This document shows, piece by piece, positions 7,812 to 11,067 of a stretch of DNA of 11,067 bases. This DNA comes from Flavobacteriales bacterium (lineage in GTDB: Bacteria; Bacteroidota; Bacteroidia; Flavobacteriales_F; PHOS-HE28): positions 1 through 11,067 of the forward strand of contig JAHEFL010000023.1 of NCBI GenBank assembly GCA_024640205.1. The letters are read 5' to 3'. A model generated the notes under the pieces. The model was not told where the DNA came from. It saw nothing but the letters and a program-made list of their open reading frames with translations, and searched no databases. The first letter of the stretch is position 1. Each line of letters opens with the position of its first letter. The translations under genes and the position numbers were made by a program.

Positions 7812-9163
7812 TGTGCTGGCGGTTTGGGGTTGTTCCCATCGCCGGAGCGAGGGCCCTTGCCACGACCTCTTCCCCGACTTCTTTTCCTCCGTTCGCCCCC
7901 ATCACCTTCCGGACGCTTGCCATCGGCTGCCGTTCCTTGTGGCTTGGGTCCACTGCCCCGCTTTTTCGTGCCGGCCTCCTTCGGCCCGCCCTGTGCTTCG
8001 CCCTGGGTTTTCCGGCCTCGGCCTTTCCCCTTGCCTTTGGAGCGCTTCTTTCCGCTCCGTTGCTTGCTATCGAAACGGGTAAGGTCATCCTGGCCCACCA
8101 CGTTCTCGTAGTCCGGGGATTTCTCCTTGGCCGGGGCTTCGTCCGCCATGTTCAGATCCACCTCCGGGATGATCCCCTCCTTGTTCTGCGACAGGATCTC
8201 ACGCACCTTTTCCACCGGGAAGGCGGCCATGGTGAATGGTTCGCCGGGCCGCTTGAAGCCGTACCACATGCGCTCCGCAAAAATGTCCGTCTTGATATGG
8301 GCTCCGGTCCCTTGCTGGGTCTTGAGCTTGGCGTTCTGGCTCGGATAACTCTTCACGGCCTCGATGTACATATCAAGCTCGTAGTTCAAGCAGCACTTCA
8401 ACTTACCACATTGCCCTGCCAGCTTCTGCGGGTTCAAGGCCAGTTGCTGATAGCGTGCCGCGCTCGTGGTCACACTCCGGAAATCCGTCAACCAGGTACT
8501 GCAACAGAGCTCCCTTCCGCAGCTGCCGATCCCACCGATCCGACCAGCCTCCTGCCGCACCCCGATCTGTTTCATTTCTACTCGGACCTTGAACCTATCG
8601 GCCATGGTCCGCACAATGCCGCGGAAATCGATCCTTTCCTCGGCCGTGTAGTAGATGATCGACTTGGTGCCATCGCCTTGGTACTCCACGTCCGTCACCT
8701 TCATGTCCAATCCCGCTTCACGGACCATGGCCCGGGATGAGAACAACGTATCGTCCTCCAGCTTGCGCGCGGCATGCCAGCGATCGATATCCTCCTGCGT
8801 GCTCTTGCGAAGCACCTTCCTGAGTTCATATACCTCTCCCCGATGGTCGCGCCGCTCCATTTGGATACGCACGAGTTCGCCGGTGAGGCTCACCATCCCC
8901 ACGTCATGACCCGGCGAGGCATCCACGGTCACCAGATCGCCGGGCATCAATTGGATCCCCGTGGGATTGTTGTAGAACGATTTACGGGTGTTCTTGAAGC
9001 GGACCTCCACTGCAGCGAACGGCTGCTGGCCTCCGGGGATGGGAACACCGGCCAGCCAATCGAACACCCCGAGCTTATTGCAACCGCTGTCACTGCAGAA
9101 GCCGTTGCTCTTGCACCCGGCCGGCTTGCCATCGGCCCCACTACTGCATCCTGCGCACGCCAT
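7808..9163 (-). CDS. ricT: RicT/YaaT-like PSP1-domain protein with Cys-rich head and basic tail
   Basis: 451 residues. The PSP1 core carries SCGRELCCSTWLTDF (214-228) and AGQCGKLKCCLNYELDMY (249-266); these paired Cys motifs (215, 220, 221, 252, 257, 258) match the conserved cysteines of B. subtilis RicT/YaaT, a subunit of the Fe-S-containing RicA-F-T complex that modulates RNase Y and RNA maturation. In front is a second Cys cluster (3, 6, 17, 23, 28) ending in NKLGVFDWL, which I associate with Bacteroidota homologues and not with YaaT. Residues ~365-451 form a low-complexity tail rich in Lys, Arg, Gly and Pro, likely disordered and possibly RNA-binding. An in-frame TGA 15-13 nt upstream fixes the ATG at 9163. 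The gene follows holB, as ricT does in B. subtilis, and overlaps gldH by 4 nt. The function in Bacteroidota is not established; the symbol is by homology. Confidence 0.85.
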   Translation of the reverse strand: MACAGCSSGADGKPAGCKSNGFCSDSGCNKLGVFDWLAGVPIPGGQQPFAAVEVRFKNTRKSFYNNPTGIQLMPGDLVTVDASPGHDVGMVSLTGELVRIQMERRDHRGEVYELRKVLRKSTQEDIDRWHAARKLEDDTLFSSRAMVREAGLDMKVTDVEYQGDGTKSIIYYTAEERIDFRGIVRTMADRFKVRVEMKQIGVRQEAGRIGGIGSCGRELCCSTWLTDFRSVTTSAARYQQLALNPQKLAGQCGKLKCCLNYELDMYIEAVKSYPSQNAKLKTQQGTGAHIKTDIFAERMWYGFKRPGEPFTMAAFPVEKVREILSQNKEGIIPEVDLNMADEAPAKEKSPDYENVVGQDDLTRFDSKQRSGKKRSKGKGKGRGRKTQGEAQGGPKEAGTKKRGSGPKPQGTAADGKRPEGDGGERRKRSRGRGRGKGPRSGDGNNPKPPAQ

Positions 9164-9192
9164 ATCCTTATCCGCTCACCCGATCTGGTCCA

Positions 9193-9225
9193 CGGGCAAG
9201 GTGCGAAGATAGTCGGGCAAGGTGC
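9193..9225. repeat. 12-bp direct repeat around the ricT promoter box
   Basis: CGGGCAAGGTGC occurs at 9193-9204 and again at 9214-9225, 21 bp apart start to start, which is two helical turns. The TATCTTCGC box lies between the copies and overlaps the first by two bases. The inner GGGCAAGGTG also occurs on the opposite strand at 4843-4852, at the pbp1A/scoA junction. It may be a regulator site or a small tandem duplication. Confidence 0.45.
9203..9211 (-). promoter_or_regulatory. ricT: -7-type promoter box of ricT-gldH
   Basis: TATCTTCGC on the minus strand in the 76-nt gap between holB and the ricT-like gene, ending 39 nt before the ATG. It lies between the two copies of a 12-bp direct repeat. 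No good -33 TTG is visible at the standard distance. It would let ricT-gldH be transcribed apart from holB. Confidence 0.45.
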
Positions 9226-9239
9226 TGGGAGCAGGTTGG

Positions 9240-10364
9240 TCAGCGTCCCTTCCGAAGGAAGCCCATCATCCTGTAACTCATGTCCATGAACAGCAACTTT
9301 GGATTGGCGTTGCGCTCTACATGCACATGGGCCAGTTCCAACTCGGATCGGATGCCCTCCGCGTTCCGTTCGTTCAACAATGAACTGAACTTCTGCACGA
9401 ACTCATCTTCCTGTCCGAAGGTGCGAACGAGTTCCGGCACCTGTTGCCAGTTCAACACACATTGCCTGATCAGGTAAAGGCCGTAGCGCAACAAGGCCTT
9501 CTGCTTTTCACGTCCCATTTTCTGAAAGCCTTCAGCGAATTCGGCAGCATCCGCGATGCGCGCCCCGAAACAGACGCGGAGCCAGTCCCGGAAGAAGATG
9601 AACAATTCCTCCTCCCCTTTCTCCGCCATATCAACGGCTTCCAGCAGGTCCCCCTCACTGCGCAGGGATAGGGTCAGGGCCTCATCCTCCTTCAGTTCGG
9701 GGAATCGCTCCCGAAGTACTTCGGACACCTCACCCGGCCGAAGTGCGGGGATCTTCACCAATTGCGCACGGCTCAGAATGGTCGCCAGTAACTGTTCGGA
9801 ATCGTTGCTTACCAATAGAAAAACCGTGTTCGGTTCCGGTTCTTCAAGAACCTTCAGGATCTTGTTGGAAGCTGCCGTATCCATCAGTTCGGGCAACCAG
9901 ATCAACATCACCTTGTAGCCTCCTCGGAAGGACCTCAGCGAAAGCCTACCCTGGATCTCCTGCGCAATGTCCACGCCCATGCGCAACTGCTTGTTCTCGG
10001 TATCCAGGTATTCCCGCCATAGATCCAGGTCCACATAGGGCTCGCTCAGTACTGCCTTTCTCCATTGGGGCAGGTAGTGGTCACAGGTCTTGGGCTTCTT
10101 CTCGGCAAAGAAAATGGGGAACGCCAGGTGCAGATCCGGGTGCTCCAGCTTCTGAAGCTGTGAACAGGAAGGACAACGCCCACAGGAGTCGGTCACTTCC
10201 GGTGCCTCACAAAGCAGGTACTGAGCATAGGCCAGTGCCAGGGGTAGGTTCCCACTGCCCCGTGGACCCATGAACAGTTGCGCGTGGGCCACCCGGCTCT
10301 CACGGATGTTGCCGATCAGCTTGGCCTTCAACACGGCATGTCCGATGACCTTCGCGAAGAGCAT
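9240..10364 (-). CDS. holB: DNA polymerase III delta' subunit (clamp loader)
   Basis: 374 residues, the AAA+ clamp-loader stator that with DnaX and delta opens and loads the sliding clamp. Visible: IGHAVLKAKLIGNI at the N-terminus, AHAQLFMGPRGSGNLPLALA (27-45), the four-Cys zinc module C52, C61, C64, C67 (CGRCPSC), NKILKVLEEP (167-176) and TILSRAQ (195-201), whose Arg199 corresponds to the SRC arginine finger. The P-loop reads GPRGSGNL, lacking the Lys-Thr/Ser of a working Walker A, so this subunit should not hydrolyse ATP, as is usual for delta'. The ATG sits 23 nt from the divergent purN start, and a TACCTTAGC box ends 4 nt before it, so the mRNA is probably leaderless. ricT follows after a 76-nt gap that has its own promoter-like box. 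Confidence 0.92.
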   Translation of the reverse strand: MLFAKVIGHAVLKAKLIGNIRESRVAHAQLFMGPRGSGNLPLALAYAQYLLCEAPEVTDSCGRCPSCSQLQKLEHPDLHLAFPIFFAEKKPKTCDHYLPQWRKAVLSEPYVDLDLWREYLDTENKQLRMGVDIAQEIQGRLSLRSFRGGYKVMLIWLPELMDTAASNKILKVLEEPEPNTVFLLVSNDSEQLLATILSRAQLVKIPALRPGEVSEVLRERFPELKEDEALTLSLRSEGDLLEAVDMAEKGEEELFIFFRDWLRVCFGARIADAAEFAEGFQKMGREKQKALLRYGLYLIRQCVLNWQQVPELVRTFGQEDEFVQKFSSLLNERNAEGIRSELELAHVHVERNANPKLLFMDMSYRMMGFLRKGR

Positions 10365-10367
10365 GGG

Positions 10368-10385
10368 CGCTAAGGTACCTTCGCG
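10368..10385. promoter_or_regulatory. Divergent purN/holB promoter core on an 18-bp near-palindrome
   Basis: The sequence CGCTAAGGTACCTTCGCG is self-complementary apart from one symmetric pair (T10371/C10382). On the plus strand it gives TACCTTCGC (10376-10384), 3 nt before the purN GTG; on the minus strand it gives TACCTTAGC (10377-10369), 4 nt before the holB ATG. Both resemble the -7 box seen before other genes here, and they share their central bases, so polymerase could engage only one side at a time. It fills most of the 23-nt intergenic space. It could also, or instead, be an operator. Confidence 0.5.
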
Positions 10386-10387
10386 GT

Positions 10388-10975
10388 GTGATCAGGATCG
10401 CTGTTCTCGCTTCCGGCTCGGGCTCCAATGCCCAGCGCTTGATGGAGCATTTTTCCGGGCACGGATCCACTGAGATCGCCCTGTTGGGATGCGACCGTGC
10501 CGATGCCGGTGTGCTTCAGCGCGCATGGGACATGGGCATTCCAAGCTTCCTGTTCAATGGTGCCCAGCTCAAGGATGGTACGGTACTCCGTGAGTTGAGG
10601 GGCCTTGGGGTCGACCTTGTCGTGTTGGCGGGTTTTCTGCGCCTCATACCCAAGGAGATGATCGCCGCCTATCCGGAGCGCATCGTGAACATCCATCCAG
10701 CGCTGCTTCCGGATTTCGGGGGCAAAGGCATGCACGGGATCCATGTGCATAAGGCGGTGCTCCTGTCCGGTGCAACCAAAAGCGGGATCACCATTCATTA
10801 CGTGAACGAGCAATATGATGAGGGAAGACATCTCTTCCAAGCCCGATGCCCGGTGCTGCCTGACGACACCATAGAAAGTCTGGCTCGGCGGGTCCTTTCC
10901 TTGGAGCATGAGCATTACCCGAGAGTGGTCGAGGATCTCGTGATTCGACTGGAGAAGGGTGAACGAACCGTTTGA
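10388..10975 (+). CDS. purN: Phosphoribosylglycinamide formyltransferase 1 (GAR transformylase)
   Basis: 195 residues, using N10-formyl-tetrahydrofolate to formylate GAR in de novo purine synthesis. The phosphate-binding GSGSN is at 10-14, the catalytic block NIHPALLPDFGGKGMHG at 101-117 holds Asn101 and His103, and Asp144 in NEQYDEG completes the Asn-His-Asp triad of PurN (Asn106, His108, Asp144 in E. coli). The start is GTG: there is no in-frame ATG before the GSGSN loop, and beginning at GTG gives the canonical MIRIAVLASGSGSN. A TACCTTCGC promoter-like box ends only 3 nt before the GTG, so the mRNA would be leaderless or nearly so. It is divergent from holB, and no other purine gene is in the window. 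Confidence 0.95.
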   Translation: MIRIAVLASGSGSNAQRLMEHFSGHGSTEIALLGCDRADAGVLQRAWDMGIPSFLFNGAQLKDGTVLRELRGLGVDLVVLAGFLRLIPKEMIAAYPERIVNIHPALLPDFGGKGMHGIHVHKAVLLSGATKSGITIHYVNEQYDEGRHLFQARCPVLPDDTIESLARRVLSLEHEHYPRVVEDLVIRLEKGERTV

Positions 10976-10985
10976 CCTCCATCTC

Positions 10986-11010
10986 TTGACATCCATACTG
11001 GAATTATAAC
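10986..11010 (+). promoter_or_regulatory. Weak possible promoter before the right-edge gene
   Basis: TTGACA (10986-10991) and TATAAC (11005-11010) lie just before the ATG at 11014, in the 38-nt gap after purN. The spacing of 13 nt is too short for a sigma-70 promoter, and the -7 TAnnTTTG form is not well met, so this is only a candidate; read-through from purN is equally possible. Confidence 0.2.
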
Positions 11011-11013
11011 GCT

Positions 11014-11067
11014 ATGTTCAACTATTTCGACCCCACCCAGATCGGCAAGGCCTTCCTGGTCCTCTTC
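11014..11067 (+). CDS. Start of a membrane protein gene, possibly MarC family (runs off right edge)
   Basis: An ATG at 11014 opens an uninterrupted frame of 18 codons to the window end, translating as MFNYFDPTQIGKAFLVLF. The polar start turning into a hydrophobic helix (KAFLVLF) resembles the N-terminus of MarC-family (NAAT/UPF0056) inner-membrane proteins of Bacteroidota, but 18 residues are too few to be sure. It lies 38 nt after the purN stop on the same strand, with A/T-rich DNA directly before it. It is more likely a real gene start than chance, because it fills the space after purN and begins a typical membrane protein; the family is a guess. Confidence 0.4.
   Translation, partial: MFNYFDPTQIGKAFLVLF

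Noticed and set aside
7937..8740. 267-codon open frame on the plus strand opposite ricT
   Set aside because: It is a mirror of the Lys/Arg/Gly/Cys-rich ricT coding strand; composition is shadow-like and no family motif is visible, while the minus-strand frame has strong conserved PSP1 motifs.
10370..10383. Reading the purN-holB palindrome as a transcription terminator
   Set aside because: It lies between two start codons of divergent genes, has no loop (continuous palindrome) and no T-run.
10370..10996. 208-codon open frame on the minus strand opposite purN
   Set aside because: Antisense shadow of purN, which has its full catalytic triad; the antisense product shows no motif and would run through the divergent promoter.
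1..11067. Mobile element, CRISPR array, tRNA or phage genes
   Set aside because: No transposase or integrase motif, no regularly spaced repeats, no tRNA-like cloverleaf was seen; genes are core functions packed with tiny gaps.

Overview
The window looks like a chromosomal core region of a Bacteroidota bacterium, probably Flavobacteriales, with a fairly high GC content for that group. The evidence is a GldH gliding lipoprotein, a RicT/PSP1 protein with a Bacteroidota-style Cys-rich N-terminus, a bifunctional PBP1A of Bacteroidota type, near-absence of Shine-Dalgarno sequences, and repeated TAnnTTYG-type -7 promoter boxes just upstream of genes. Genus cannot be told from this window.

Layout. 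Nine of eleven genes lie on the minus strand. Read in their own direction from the right: holB (DNA polymerase III delta' subunit); then ricT-like and gldH, which overlap by 4 nt; then pbp1A; then scoA-scoB (succinyl-CoA:3-ketoacid CoA-transferase), followed after 24 nt by a large GT-C type membrane glycosyltransferase; then a GT2 polyprenyl-phosphate sugar transferase-like enzyme that overlaps by 1 nt a second GT-C type membrane protein running off the left edge. On the plus strand, purN diverges from holB across only 23 nt, and the first 18 codons of a further gene (perhaps a MarC-family membrane protein) run off the right edge. Coding density is very high: the longest gap is 76 nt, no stretch over 300 bases lacks a gene, and no tRNA, rRNA, CRISPR, IS or phage gene was seen.

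How it fits together. holB, ricT, gldH and pbp1A form a housekeeping/cell-envelope block (replication clamp loading, RNA-maturation regulator, gliding lipoprotein, peptidoglycan synthesis). The left third deals with ketone-body CoA transfer and envelope sugar transfer, where the GT2 enzyme would make lipid-linked sugars for the neighbouring multi-spanning GT-C enzymes. A 9-mer, TA(T/A/C)CTTCGC, sits 3-39 nt before five gene starts and is probably the local -7 promoter element; several of these transcripts would be leaderless or nearly so.

I found no clearly new multi-gene system. The points most worth a second look are the divergent purN/holB promoter built on an 18-bp near-palindrome, a four-Cys zinc-ribbon-like insert in the extracytoplasmic part of PBP1A, and the RicT homologue with a Cys-rich head and a long Lys/Arg/Gly tail.
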